Positions 8,861 to 18,549 of a DNA stretch of 64,000 nucleotides are shown here, one piece after another. Both the position numbers and the translations under genes were made by a program. Each line of letters starts with the position of its first letter. The first letter of the stretch is position 1. Source of the stretch: Pseudomonas solani (GTDB lineage: Bacteria; Pseudomonadota; Gammaproteobacteria; Pseudomonadales; Pseudomonadaceae); assembly GCF_026072635.1 (NCBI RefSeq), contig NZ_AP023081.1:4460501-4524500 (forward strand), in the 5' to 3' direction. The notes beneath the pieces were generated by a model. That model saw only the letters and a list, made by a program, of their open reading frames with translations, did no database searches and was not told the origin of the DNA.

Positions 8861-9463
8861 TCAGCCGAACTCCTCCATGCTGGCGCGCACTTCTTCCAGT
8901 GCCTCGCCCAGCAGTTGCTCCAGCGGCTGGCCCTTGATGCCGTCGCGCAGCATCTCCTTCAGCGCCTGCTTGGCGCCGGCGAAATCGTCCTGGTGGTAGT
9001 AGAGGCTGCCGAAGCGACCCTCACGGTCGAAGAACAGTAAATAGGCGCCTTCGAGGATGTCCGCCACCCTGTACCAGCCGTAGCCGATGAAGCGCTCATT
9101 CAGCGCCGCGATCTCCTCCGCGCTGAAGTGGCGGCCCGCGTCGAACTCCGGGCGATCACCGCCCCAATGGGCGCGGATCACGTCGATGATCCCGGCCGAG
9201 CCGTCCTGCTCCTGCAGCCAGTCCGCCAGCTCGGCGGGGGCGGGAATCCAGAAGCAGTGGGAGTCGGATTCGGTCTGGTTCTTCAGCGCGCCGAGGCTGC
9301 GGTAGAAGCTTTGCAGCTCCGCCGGCAGTGGGCCGGTGATGGACGCCAACTGCTCGATTTCCTCCTCCGACGCAGGGCCTTCGGTGTAGAGCTCGTCCTC
9401 TTCCCCGTTGATCTCGAGGTAGGTCTGGTTATAGGCGTCGATGCCGTCGCGGAGGGTTTCCAT
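8861..9463 (-). CDS. SMI1/KNR4 (SUKH)-like protein
   Basis: A 200-aa acidic cytoplasmic protein. GPLPAELQSFYRSLGAL (about residues 42-58) and the later GYGWYRVADILEGAYLLFFD...GSLYYHQDDF follow the SUKH fold pattern of an N-terminal helix pair and a beta-sheet with W/Y positions. SUKH proteins are often immunity proteins for polymorphic toxins, but no toxin gene is next to it, so a housekeeping role is equally possible. The start at 9463 (METLRDGID) was chosen because upstream in-frame sequence translates a dispersed intergenic repeat. Confidence 0.6.
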   Translation of the reverse strand: METLRDGIDAYNQTYLEINGEEDELYTEGPASEEEIEQLASITGPLPAELQSFYRSLGALKNQTESDSHCFWIPAPAELADWLQEQDGSAGIIDVIRAHWGGDRPEFDAGRHFSAEEIAALNERFIGYGWYRVADILEGAYLLFFDREGRFGSLYYHQDDFAGAKQALKEMLRDGIKGQPLEQLLGEALEEVRASMEEFG

Positions 9464-9595
9464 GCTGTCGTCCGATCTGTTGGCGAGGCCCCGTGGGGCG
9501 GATGGCGGCACCTTAGCCGAACGCCTTGAAGGCATTGTGAAACCAGTGCGCGTTTGTGCGAGCCGGTGGTCGGGCCAATCCACTCCCACCGCTCG

Positions 9596-9678
9596 TAGGA
9601 TGGGTAGAGCGAAGCGAAACCCATGCTGCAACGGGGGATCGCTCCGCGCTCCCTAGGCGAATGAATTCGCCCCTACAG
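9596..9678. repeat. Two dispersed short repeats in tandem
   Basis: A GTAGGATGGGTAGAGCGAAGCGAAACCCAT copy (about 9596-9624) is followed by AGGCGAATGAATTCGCCCCTACAGG (about 9654-9678), a palindrome built on GAATTC. Both repeats recur in other gaps of the window. Confidence 0.7.
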
Positions 9679-9681
9679 GTA

Positions 9682-10335
9682 TTACCAATCGGTGAAGGGC
9701 ATCCGCCTCCAGCTCGGCTCATCGCTGAGTGCCGGGTCGTCCCGGCTGGCGAGGAAGACCGGCAGATCCTGCCGGGCGATCCAGATATCCCCCTGCCATT
9801 TCAGAATGCCGATCCGCTGATTGGCCCAGCTCATTGCGGCCCGCCGGGGTGCCGCTTCGGGGTTGCGGTGGCAGTCATATAGCGTTGGCACCACCACCTC
9901 GCTAAGCCATTGGCTGATGCACCTGTGTTCCGGGTGATCGAAGCGGTACAGCAGCCGATAGGCGCCGGCCTCGCTGATGGCCAGCACCTCCTCGCTGCCA
10001 CCGCTGGCGTGGCGAAGCACCACGACACGGCGCTGGTGCGGGTCCACCAGGCGGGTCATGCGGTAGGGACGCAGAGCGCCGATCAGGCGAGCGAAATCGT
10101 GTGCGACGAACCAGGGCTGGTTGTCGACCATCACGGTGCGCAGCTGGTGGTTGTGGCGTTGGAAAACGATGGGTGGATGCGTCGTGCATGGCGGAGCTCC
10201 TATTAGGTCGGAAGAGCCGCCACCTACGTCGCCAAACGAGGGTGGCAGACCACGCGGGGTTGGCGAACCGGCTAGTAGGCACCGGCAGACCCGGAGGTCT
10301 CCCCGCGCGATCTGCCATAACGCAGAGCAGTGCAT
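9682..10335 (-). CDS. Orphan BRO-N domain protein (phage antirepressor-like), N-terminus uncertain
   Basis: The BRO-N domain is clear (PIVFQRHNHQLRTVMVDNQPWFVAHDFARLIG...SEEVLAISEAGAYRLLYRF...VVVPTLYD). This domain is known from phage antirepressors and binds DNA. About 80 residues with a W-rich end follow. The start is a problem. The only strong SD (AGGAGCT, 10195-10201) sits before an ATG at 10189 that is out of frame with the domain. In-frame starts are ATG 10335 or GTG 10434, both without an SD. The in-frame upstream translation is low-complexity and overlaps a hairpin-forming region. A one-base frameshift near CCACCC (about 10170-10177) or an internal start would explain this. It is probably a remnant of a prophage or satellite. 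Confidence 0.6.
   Translation of the reverse strand: MHCSALWQIARGDLRVCRCLLAGSPTPRGLPPSFGDVGGGSSDLIGAPPCTTHPPIVFQRHNHQLRTVMVDNQPWFVAHDFARLIGALRPYRMTRLVDPHQRRVVVLRHASGGSEEVLAISEAGAYRLLYRFDHPEHRCISQWLSEVVVPTLYDCHRNPEAAPRRAAMSWANQRIGILKWQGDIWIARQDLPVFLASRDDPALSDEPSWRRMPFTDW
10244..10316. other. Structured upstream region of the BRO-N gene
   Basis: Outer arms GGCAGA...CGCGGGG (10244-10259) and CCCCGCG...TCTGCC (10301-10316) are complementary apart from a 3-nt internal loop. Inside, AGACC-CGGA-GGTCT (10287-10300) forms a second perfect hairpin. Such a compact nested structure upstream of a phage-type antirepressor suggests a regulatory RNA or transcription-control site, but this is inference from pairing alone. 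Confidence 0.4.
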
Positions 10336-10592
10336 GACTGCATGCGTGCGGGGGCCTGCAAGAACATTCGCCGTTCTCGCAAGCACCTCGGCGCCATCGC
10401 GCTTGCTAACTCCCGGGCCGCCAAACCCGGCCACGGGATTGACCGTGGAGGGGGGAGGATCGAGAGCGGGGATGAGGTGGGCAATAGGTTCTTCGGAGGC
10501 TTAGGCGTAAGACCTCTCTAAATAAACCAAGCCAAAGCCCTCCGTTTCAAGTTGCTTCAGGTCGCTTAAAGTCTCTATAGGAGTGAGCTCAG

Positions 10593-11024
10593 CTAGCGGC
10601 GTCCTTCATTCTGAGTGGGGCTGGAATAATCTCCTATCGTTGACCAGACCATGACTGCAAGTTTGAACATCTTGCCCACAACTCGGTTGGAGCGAATATC
10701 CAGTCCGATTTGATAGGCCCTATATAGTTCGTTTGAAACCATTCCACGAATAACTCCAGCGTTCCCACTAACCATCCGCCACTCTGATACGTAGTCGCCT
10801 GCCCATTCGCCCTGCGCTACTCCGGAGGGTTTGAACTGATTTCCCATTGAAAAGATCAGGCTTTCCGCATAGCTAAGGTCATCATGAATGTTGATATGGC
10901 GAGGTGAGTCATTTATCAATTTTTGCGTCATTTGCTCACATTGACTCTTTAGATAGGACGCATTTCCTCTCATGGATTCGACTCGGAGTGCTGCCTCAAT
11001 TCCGTCTTGAAATAAGTAACTCAT
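10593..11024 (-). CDS. Hypothetical protein, AT-rich orphan
   Basis: A 143-aa predicted soluble protein of unknown function. It starts at ATG 11024 with a good SD (AAGGAGCT) and reads MSYLFQDGIEAALRVESMRG. No transmembrane segment, signal peptide or motif I recognise. The coding strand is clearly less GC-rich than its neighbours and uses codons such as TTA and AAA that are rare in the rest of the window, a sign of recent acquisition. It adjoins the BRO-N fragment, and both may come from the same mobile element. Confidence 0.6.
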   Translation of the reverse strand: MSYLFQDGIEAALRVESMRGNASYLKSQCEQMTQKLINDSPRHINIHDDLSYAESLIFSMGNQFKPSGVAQGEWAGDYVSEWRMVSGNAGVIRGMVSNELYRAYQIGLDIRSNRVVGKMFKLAVMVWSTIGDYSSPTQNEGRR

Positions 11025-11254
11025 GGTTAATAGCTCCTTGCTATGGATTTTGCGCTATGCGAGTGGTGCAATTTGGCAGCGCAAAACAAAAAATAGTAGT
11101 GGCGAGCGCCATTGGGAAGTGGGAGCTGGCTGTGGCTGCGTTGGAGTTTAGGGTGAAGCCGATGTAACCAGCCAAAATGAAGGTGTGTTTCTTGAAGGCA
11201 AGACTTTAAATAGCCAAGCCTCAGTGGCGATATGTCTTTCAAGGAGCAACAGTA

Positions 11255-11614
11255 GTGACTACGGACGATCTGATCACCATGTACCGCCCTTGCGGCGAGA
11301 AGGAACTCGCCCTGGTTGCCGCCAGCGGGTTCAAGCGCTGGCCGCCCAGGCTGCCGGGGCAGCCGATCTTCTACCCGGTGACCAACGAGGCCTACGCCAT
11401 CGAGATCAACAAGTGGAACGTCACGGACTTCAAGAAGGGTTACGTGACCCGCTTCAGGGTGCGGCGCAAGTTCGTCGAGCAGTATCGGATCGAGCAGGTC
11501 GGCGGCAGCCGCCATACCGAATGGTGGATCCCGGCCGAGGGCCTCGAGGCCCTCAACGACAATATCGTCGGCGAGATCGAGGTGATCTACGAGGAAGGGC
11601 CGAACCCAAAATAA
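11255..11614 (+). CDS. Hypothetical protein of the family often labelled ADP-ribosylation/crystallin J1
   Basis: A 119-aa soluble protein starting at GTG 11255 with AAGGAG 8 nt upstream. It contains MYRPCGEKELALVAASGFKRWPPRLPGQPIFYPVTNEAYA and VGGSRHTEWWIPAEGL, features of a small conserved family common in Pseudomonas. The catalytic residues of true ADP-ribosylhydrolases are not visible, so the inherited name says little about function. Base composition is normal for the genome, which marks the right edge of the AT-rich island. A strong terminator follows. Confidence 0.75.
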   Translation: MTTDDLITMYRPCGEKELALVAASGFKRWPPRLPGQPIFYPVTNEAYAIEINKWNVTDFKKGYVTRFRVRRKFVEQYRIEQVGGSRHTEWWIPAEGLEALNDNIVGEIEVIYEEGPNPK

Positions 11615-11656
11615 GCGGCCCCGAAGGGCTGCCGGGAGCTGAGCACCCAGGAAATG

Positions 11657-11683
11657 AAACGGGCCCTTCCGGGCCCGTTTTTC
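11657..11683. terminator. Strong bidirectional terminator
   Basis: AAACGGGCCC-TTCC-GGGCCCGTTT is a perfect 10-bp stem followed by further T residues. It lies between the convergent 119-aa gene and the VWA gene; A and T runs on both sides let it serve both. Confidence 0.88.
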
Positions 11684-11686
11684 TTG

Positions 11687-12865
11687 TCACTTCGACAGGA
11701 ACTTCATCCCGTCTTCCAGCCCGCTCAGCGTCAGCGGGTACATCTGGTCCTCGATCAGCTCGCGCACGATATTGGTCGAGGCGGTGTAGTTCCAGGTGTC
11801 CTTGGGGTAGGGGTTGATCCAGATGAGCTTCTTGTACTTCTCCATGAAGCGCTTGATCCAGACGTAGCCCGGTTCTTCGTTCCAGTGCTCGACACTGCCG
11901 CCGGCCTGGGTGATTTCGTAGGGGGCCATGGCGGCATCGCCGACGAACACCACCTTGTAGTCCGCGCCGTACTTGTGCAGCAGGTCCAGGGTGGAGGTGC
12001 GTTCGGAGGTGCGGCGCAGGTTGTTCTTCCACACCGATTCGTAGATGCAGTTGTGGAAGTAGAAGTACTCCAGGTGCTTGAACTCGGTCTTGCAGGCCGA
12101 GAAGAGTTCTTCGCAGACCTTCACGTGGGCGTCCATGGAGCCGCCGATATCCAGCAGCAGCAGGAGCTTCACGCTGTTGCGGCGCTCGGGGCGCATCTGG
12201 ATGTTGAGCAGGCCGGCGTCGCGGGCGGTGTGGTCGATGGTGCCGTCCAGGTCGAGTTCGTCCTGGGCGCCCTGGCGGGCGAACTTGCGCAGGCGGCGCA
12301 GGGCGACCTTGATGTTGCGGGTGCCCAGTTCCACCTGGTCGTCGAGGTTCTTGTACTCGCGCTGGTCCCACACCTTGGCGGCCTTGCCCTGGCGCTTGCC
12401 GGCGTCGCCGACGCGGATGCCCTCGGGGTTGAAGCCGCCGGAGCCGAAGGGGCTGGTGCCGCCGGTGCCGATCCACTTGTTGCCCCCGGCGTGGCGTTCC
12501 TTCTGCTCTTCCAGGCGCTTTTTGAACTCTTCGATGAGCTTGTCCAGGCCGCCGAGGGACTGGATCTGCGCGCGCTCCTCGTCGGTCAGCATGCGCTCGA
12601 ATTCCTTGCGCAGCCATTCATCGGGGATCAGCGCCTCGATGTGCTGGTTGAGGTTTTCCAGGCCCTTGAAGTAGGCGCCGAAGGCCCGGTCGAACTTGTC
12701 GAAATGGCGCTCGTCCTTGACCAGGATGGTGCGCGACAGGAAGTAGAACTCGTCCATGTCGGCGAACACCACGTTGTGCTTCAGCGCGTTGATCAGGTCC
12801 AGCAGCTCGCGGACCGAGACCGGCACCTTGGCCGCGCGCATTTCGTTGAACAGGTTGAGCAGCAT
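11687..12865 (-). CDS. VWA domain protein (CoxE-like), partner of the MoxR ATPase
   Basis: A 392-aa cytoplasmic protein. The N-terminal part is helical with a charged stretch (EEFKKRLEEQKERH) and a Gly-rich linker (NKWIGTGGTSPFGSGGFNPEG). The C-terminal half is a von Willebrand A domain whose MIDAS motif is LLLDIGGSMD (DxGxS, about residues 240-249), with FVGDAAMAPYEI as the distal Asp region. VWA proteins paired with MoxR AAA+ ATPases act as metal-centre insertion or assembly chaperones. The MoxR gene lies 480 bp upstream on the same strand, separated by a GFA gene. The client is unknown. Confidence 0.87.
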   Translation of the reverse strand: MLLNLFNEMRAAKVPVSVRELLDLINALKHNVVFADMDEFYFLSRTILVKDERHFDKFDRAFGAYFKGLENLNQHIEALIPDEWLRKEFERMLTDEERAQIQSLGGLDKLIEEFKKRLEEQKERHAGGNKWIGTGGTSPFGSGGFNPEGIRVGDAGKRQGKAAKVWDQREYKNLDDQVELGTRNIKVALRRLRKFARQGAQDELDLDGTIDHTARDAGLLNIQMRPERRNSVKLLLLLDIGGSMDAHVKVCEELFSACKTEFKHLEYFYFHNCIYESVWKNNLRRTSERTSTLDLLHKYGADYKVVFVGDAAMAPYEITQAGGSVEHWNEEPGYVWIKRFMEKYKKLIWINPYPKDTWNYTASTNIVRELIEDQMYPLTLSGLEDGMKFLSK

Positions 12866-12890
12866 GGCTGCGCCCTCTTGCTGGTTGGCC

Positions 12891-13286
12891 TCAGGAACGG
12901 GGTTCCTGGGGCAGGCCGTCGGCTATGGCGTACCAGTCGGCCTTGGATTCGGGGTAGATGTGTTTCTGCGGGATCTCGCCCAGGGGCGAATCCAGCGTGC
13001 CCAGGGCGATCGACACCCAGTTCGGGTGGGCGTTGTCGCTGTACCACTGCAGGGTGGCGCCGCACTGCCGGCAGAAGCTGCGGGTGACGCCGGGGCTGGA
13101 GTGATAGTGGGTCACGAAGTCTTCGCCGGCGGTCCAGCGGAAGTCGCTCCAGCGCACGTTGCCATAGGTGGCGAACGCGGCACCGTGGCCCTTGCGGCAC
13201 TGGCTGCAATGGCAATGGGTGGCGGATTCGATGGGGGCGTCGATCTGGTACTTCACCGCGCCGCACAGGCAGCTGCCGTTATGCAT
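12891..13286 (-). CDS. GFA/CENP-V family zinc protein
   Basis: A 131-aa zinc-binding protein. The GFA fold is shown by GSCLCGAVKYQI (residues 4-15), CHCSQCRKGHGAAF (about 25-38) and FCRQCGATLQWY (about 72-83), which supply the two Cys-type zinc sites. Family members include glutathione-dependent formaldehyde-activating enzymes, but most are uncharacterised. It sits between the moxR-like and VWA genes on the same strand with short gaps, so the three may be cotranscribed. Confidence 0.85.
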   Translation of the reverse strand: MHNGSCLCGAVKYQIDAPIESATHCHCSQCRKGHGAAFATYGNVRWSDFRWTAGEDFVTHYHSSPGVTRSFCRQCGATLQWYSDNAHPNWVSIALGTLDSPLGEIPQKHIYPESKADWYAIADGLPQEPRS

Positions 13287-13344
13287 CCTGACCTCTGGCT
13301 ACGGAATGGAAGCGCCCCTCCGGGAGAGGAGGGGCGACCGGGGC

Positions 13345-14190
13345 TCAGCGGCTGGCGCGGCGGCTCATGAACGCCAGGCGTTCCAGCAGCTGCACGTCCT
13401 GCTCGTTCTTCACCAGGGCGCCGGCCAGGGGCGGGATGGCCTTGGTGGGGTCACGCTCGCGCAGTACGGCTTCGCCGATGTTGTCGGCCATCAGCAGCTT
13501 CAGCCAGTCGACCAGCTCGCTGGTGGAGGGCTTCTTCTTCAGGCCCGGCACCTTGCGCACGTCGAAGAACACGTCCAGCGCTTCGGCCACCAGGTCCTTC
13601 TTGATGTTGGGGTAGTGCACATCGACGATCTTCTGCAGGGTCTCGCGATCCGGGAAGGCGATGTAGTGGAAGAAGCAGCGGCGCAGGAAGGCGTCCGGCA
13701 GTTCCTTCTCGTTGTTGGAGGTGATGATGATGATCGGGCGCTGCTTGGCCTTGATGGTCTCGTCGGTCTCGTAAACGTAGAACTCCATCTTGTCGAGTTC
13801 TTGCAGCAGGTCGTTGGGGAACTCGATGTCGGCCTTGTCGATCTCGTCGATCAGCAGGATCACGCGCTCTTCGGACTCGAACGCCTCCCACAGCTTGCCT
13901 TTCTTGATGTAGTTGCGAACGTCCTGGACCTTCTCGGAGTTCAGCTGCGAATCACGCAGGCGGCTCACCGCGTCGTACTCGTACAGGCCCTGGTGCGCCT
14001 TGGTGGTGGACTTGATGTGCCAGGTGATCAGGCGGGCACCGAAGGACTCGGCCAGTTGCTCGGCGAGCATGGTCTTGCCGGTGCCCGGCTCGCCCTTGAC
14101 CAGCAGTGGGCGTTGCAGGGTGATGGCGGCGTTGACCGCGAGCTTGAGGTCGTCGGTGGCGACGTAGGACTGGGTGCCTTCGAACTTCAT
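13345..14190 (-). CDS. MoxR-family AAA+ ATPase
   Basis: A 281-aa AAA+ ATPase. Walker A is GEPGTGKT (about residues 31-38), Walker B is ILLIDEIDKAD (about 108-118), sensor 1 is IIITSNNEKELPDAFLRRC, and the C-terminal lid follows. MoxR proteins work with a VWA protein to remodel or activate a client, and the downstream VWA gene fits. The ATG at 14190 (MKFEGTQ) is preferred to an upstream in-frame start that adds 29 arginine-rich residues. Confidence 0.9.
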   Translation of the reverse strand: MKFEGTQSYVATDDLKLAVNAAITLQRPLLVKGEPGTGKTMLAEQLAESFGARLITWHIKSTTKAHQGLYEYDAVSRLRDSQLNSEKVQDVRNYIKKGKLWEAFESEERVILLIDEIDKADIEFPNDLLQELDKMEFYVYETDETIKAKQRPIIIITSNNEKELPDAFLRRCFFHYIAFPDRETLQKIVDVHYPNIKKDLVAEALDVFFDVRKVPGLKKKPSTSELVDWLKLLMADNIGEAVLRERDPTKAIPPLAGALVKNEQDVQLLERLAFMSRRASR

Positions 14191-14475
14191 CAGGGAATCC
14201 TCGAACGGTAACGCCCGGCTCGGCCGGGGCCTTCGGTATTTACGGAAAGGCCGACTATAACGCGCGGCCCGGCGCACTGTGAACGCAGACGGGGCATTCA
14301 GTCACTGAATGGGCGGTCACTCTCCCTCCAGCCTAGCCATTCCCTTTGCGCGGCGTACCCCGACCTGCGATGGGTGAAGGCTCAAGCACGGGCCTGCCAG
14401 GGCCGCGACTGTCACCTTCGGCTACAGGGGCGCACGTCTCGTGGGGGCGGATTCGTCCGCGATGGGCGCCGGCGG
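14191..14475. other. Gap with one REP-like palindrome
   Basis: These 285 bases hold the upstream region of the moxR-like gene and, at about 14441-14462, a GTGGGGGCGGATTCGTCCGCGA palindrome of the same family as the GTGGGAGCGAATTCATTCGCGA repeats. No gene was seen. Confidence 0.6.
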
Positions 14476-15555
14476 TCAGTCGTTCTTCTCCGGCGGCGGC
14501 CGTTCGAAGCGGGTGGTGAAGGCCTCGATGAAGGCGTTGCGCAGGATCGACAGGAAGGCCTGGAAGGCGCTCACGTCCTGGCGGTGCACGTTGCCGCTGA
14601 GCTCCACGCGGGTAGCGAACTGGTCGCGCTGCTGGTTCTTCAGCAGCGTCTCGCTGCCGCCGACCAGGGCCTCCCACAGGGAGCGGAGGAAGCCCTTGTC
14701 GTCGTTCTCCACGTCCTGCTCCCAGTCGAACACGTCGACGTTGCGCAGCAGCGGCTTGATGTAGCCGCTGAGCTGGGCGTTGTCGGCACGGGCCTCGATC
14801 ACCAGGTCGCCGCTGCCGGCCTTGAAGTCGAAGCGGCCGTAGGCGCGGGAGAAGTCGTTGAGCCGGGGCAGGTCGACGTCGCGTGCACGCAGGCGCAGTT
14901 CGAAGTCCTCGAAGTTCTTGAACGGGTCGAAGCGCGCCTCCACCTCCAGCGGCGCATGGCCGAGCAACTGCGCCCGGCCCTCGAAGCGCGCCACCCGCTC
15001 GCCGCTGTCGTCGGCGACGTTGGTCAGGTTGTAGAGGCTGGCGTTCACCTCGCTGGCGTCGATGTCCACCTTGGGCGTGGAGCTGAAGTTGTGGAAGGCG
15101 ATGCGGCCGTTGACCACGCGCACCTCGTCGAGGGTGATGGGCAGCAGCTTGTTCAACTGGTCGCGCCAGTCGGTGCCGGCACCGGTCTGGGAGTCCTGCT
15201 TGTTCTTGCCGCCGTCGACGAAGTTCACCTCCGGCGCCTCGAAGATCACCCGCGCCACCACGCCGTGCTCGTACCAGAGCGACTGCCAGCTCACCGCCAG
15301 GTCGATGCCGGGTGCATCCAGCAGCGGCACCGGGATGTCGCCGTCGGCCTTGACGATGGACAGGCCGTTGATGCGGTACGCGCCGCGCCACCAGGCCAGG
15401 TCGACATCGGTGATGTGGCCGCGGTACTCGCCCATGTCGGCGAGCTTGTCGTTGAGGTAGTCGCGTATCAGCCAGGGCAGCGCGAAGTGCGCCACCACCA
15501 GGAGCAGGATGAGGGTGAGGAGCGCCCCGAGGGGCAGGCTGTAGCGTCTTTTCAT
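14476..15555 (-). CDS. DUF748 / AsmA-like inner-membrane-anchored protein
   Basis: A 359-aa protein with one N-terminal transmembrane helix (about residues 8-28, LPLGALLTLILLLVVAHFAL) and a large periplasmic part. IDEVR-type strands such as LDEVRVVNGRIAFHNFSSTPKVDIDASEVNASLYNLTNV are typical of DUF748, which is related to the AsmA/YdbH group of bridge-like proteins implicated in envelope lipid transport. It is shorter than most AsmA proteins. It is divergent from cysK; the two start codons are 129 bp apart. Confidence 0.78.
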   Translation of the reverse strand: MKRRYSLPLGALLTLILLLVVAHFALPWLIRDYLNDKLADMGEYRGHITDVDLAWWRGAYRINGLSIVKADGDIPVPLLDAPGIDLAVSWQSLWYEHGVVARVIFEAPEVNFVDGGKNKQDSQTGAGTDWRDQLNKLLPITLDEVRVVNGRIAFHNFSSTPKVDIDASEVNASLYNLTNVADDSGERVARFEGRAQLLGHAPLEVEARFDPFKNFEDFELRLRARDVDLPRLNDFSRAYGRFDFKAGSGDLVIEARADNAQLSGYIKPLLRNVDVFDWEQDVENDDKGFLRSLWEALVGGSETLLKNQQRDQFATRVELSGNVHRQDVSAFQAFLSILRNAFIEAFTTRFERPPPEKND

Positions 15556-15684
15556 GGGGCATCCGCCGGGGGCGATTCTCTTTCATGGACTGCCGCCCAC
15601 TGCAATGAGTTCGGCTGGACTGCACCGGCACACGGGCATAGGCTGTTCGCCTTTCATCTGCCCGCTACCTCTAAGGACAGGACC

Positions 15685-16659
<975 letters not shown>

Positions 16660-16702
16660 GGCCTATCGGCATGCCCCCGGCTCGCTGGGGGCATGCGCCC
16701 TC

Positions 16703-16862
16703 GTGGGAGCGAATTCATTCGCGAAATCCCGGCACCGATGCGCCGGGTTTCACGCCGAACCAGCAGGGCGGGTGCAACCCGCGTAGGGGCGAATTCATTC
16801 GCCCGGGAGCGCGAGGCGGTCGCTGGCAGCATGGGTTTCGCTTCGCTCTACGCCATCCTACA
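16703..16862. repeat. Cluster of three dispersed repeats
   Basis: Going right: GTGGGAGCGAATTCATTCGCGA (16703-16724), GTAGGGGCGAATTCATTCGCC (16783-16803), and an inverted copy of the GTAGGATGG...GAAACCCAT repeat (about 16829-16861). The first two share the palindromic core GAATTCATTC but have different flanks, suggesting two subfamilies. Confidence 0.75.
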
Positions 16863-16884
16863 AGGCGCGTCTCCCTTCCAGCTT

Positions 16885-18549
16885 CTAGCTCTTGGCTGCC
16901 TTGGTTTCATAACTCCCCGACTCATAACTGACCCCGTGCCTCACCCGTGGCGGCTCCTCGCCTTCGTGGAGCATGGTCACGTTGTCGATGATCGCCTTGT
17001 CGGCGATGGTCAGCCGGTCGAGCATGCGCAGGTGTTGCAGCCAGTTGTCCACCAGGAGGATTTCCTGCCAGTTCTCCTGGTCGCTGGTGTCGCGGTACAG
17101 CGCCCAGCGGTCGGCACCGTTGCGCAGGCGCAGGCGGCGGAGAATCTGCATGGCGCGGACGAAGTCGCGGGTGCGCTCCACCGGGATGCGGTATTCGATG
17201 GTCACCAGCACCGAGCCGCGGCCGGGGTTGAAGACGAAGGTCGGCTGGCCGGGCAGGGTGGTCACCGCGTGGGCGATGCTGGTGGCGTCCAGTTCCGGCA
17301 GGCGTGACTGATAGAGCAGGAAGGCGCAGGCGATCATCAGGCAGCCAGCGGCGAACAGCGCGCCCTTCACCCCCATGGTTTCCGCCAGGTGGCCCCAGAG
17401 GAACGAGCCCAGCGCCAGGCCGCCGTAGAGTGCCGTCTGGTACAGCGCCAGGGCGCGCGCCTTGACCCAGTCCGGCACCAGTATCTGCACCGCCGAGTTG
17501 TAGCTGGCCACCGCGGCGATCCAGCAACCGCCGCCCAGGATCAGCGCCGGGAAGATCACCCACAGGCTGTCCAGCGAGCCCAGCGCCAGTAGCACCAGGC
17601 CCAGCAGCAGGCCGCCGAAGCTGATCAGGCGGCTGGTGCCGATGCGCCGTCGCGCCAGGTTCACCCCCAGGCTGCCGAGGATGGCCCCCACGCCCAGGGC
17701 GCCGAGCATGTAGCCGTACACCGCCGCGTCGCCGTCCGGGTTGCGGTGCGCCAGCAGTGGCAGCAAGGCCCACACGGCGCTGGCCGAGATACCGAAGGAG
17801 AAGGAGCGCAGCATCACCAGGCGGGTGACGCTGGAGTACTGGGTGAAGCGCAGGGCGGCGACCACGCCCTCCATCAGCCGCTCCGGCGGCAGGGTGCGCA
17901 CCGGCAGCACGCGGCGCCAGCGCCAGATGGCCCAGATCAGCCCCAGGTAGCACAGGCAGTTGAACAGGAAGACCCAGGCCGGCCCCACCGCGCTGAGCAT
18001 CAGCCCGCCGATGGCCGGGCCGGCAGCACGGGCGACGTTGTAGTTGACGCTGTTGAGCAGCACCGCGTCGCCCACCATCTTCGCCGGCACCTGCTCGTTC
18101 ACCGCCGCCTGCCAGGCCGGGATGGTGATGGAGCCCCCGATGGAGATCCACAGGATGGAGACGATCAGCAGCAGCGGGTCCAGGTAGCCGAAGAAGGCCA
18201 TGGCGGTGAGGAAGGTCGCCCCGCTCATCTCGAAGGCCAGGCCCGCCATCATGATCTTGCGCCGGTCGTGGTTGTCGGCCAGCACGCCGGACATGATCGA
18301 CAGCAGTACCAGCGGCAGCGCGGCGGCGACCTGGATCATCGCCACCGTCGGCGGGCTGGCGTGGGCCTCGGTCACCACCCAGGCGGCGGCCACCGATTGC
18401 GCCCAGGTACCCAGGTTGGCGAACAGGTTGGCGATCCAGATGATGCGGAACGCGGTGATGGTGAAGGGGCTGAACAGGCCGCTCTTGGGGGCTTCCTCGG
18501 ATTCGGGTGTGCGCGGCAGGTCGTTCTTCGGCGATACGGACTGGAGCAT
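16885..18549 (-). CDS. MFS exporter (EntS/MFS_3-like) fused to a C-terminal monooxygenase-like domain
   Basis: A 554-aa membrane protein. Residues about 25-430 form a 12-helix MFS domain (VLADNHDRRKIMMAG is the loop 2-3 motif; NYNVARAAGPAIGGLM is helix 5). A soluble tail of about 110 residues follows (VLVTIEYRIPVERTRDFVRAMQILRRLR...ADRWALYRDTSDQENWQEILLVDNWLQHLR), which reads like the antibiotic-biosynthesis monooxygenase (ABM) dimeric alpha/beta-barrel. Typical EntS-type exporters stop near 420 residues. The start at 18549 (MLQSVSP) was chosen over an upstream in-frame start. It is divergent from the polyamine-binding gene. The substrate is unknown. Confidence 0.85.
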   Translation of the reverse strand: MLQSVSPKNDLPRTPESEEAPKSGLFSPFTITAFRIIWIANLFANLGTWAQSVAAAWVVTEAHASPPTVAMIQVAAALPLVLLSIMSGVLADNHDRRKIMMAGLAFEMSGATFLTAMAFFGYLDPLLLIVSILWISIGGSITIPAWQAAVNEQVPAKMVGDAVLLNSVNYNVARAAGPAIGGLMLSAVGPAWVFLFNCLCYLGLIWAIWRWRRVLPVRTLPPERLMEGVVAALRFTQYSSVTRLVMLRSFSFGISASAVWALLPLLAHRNPDGDAAVYGYMLGALGVGAILGSLGVNLARRRIGTSRLISFGGLLLGLVLLALGSLDSLWVIFPALILGGGCWIAAVASYNSAVQILVPDWVKARALALYQTALYGGLALGSFLWGHLAETMGVKGALFAAGCLMIACAFLLYQSRLPELDATSIAHAVTTLPGQPTFVFNPGRGSVLVTIEYRIPVERTRDFVRAMQILRRLRLRNGADRWALYRDTSDQENWQEILLVDNWLQHLRMLDRLTIADKAIIDNVTMLHEGEEPPRVRHGVSYESGSYETKAAKS

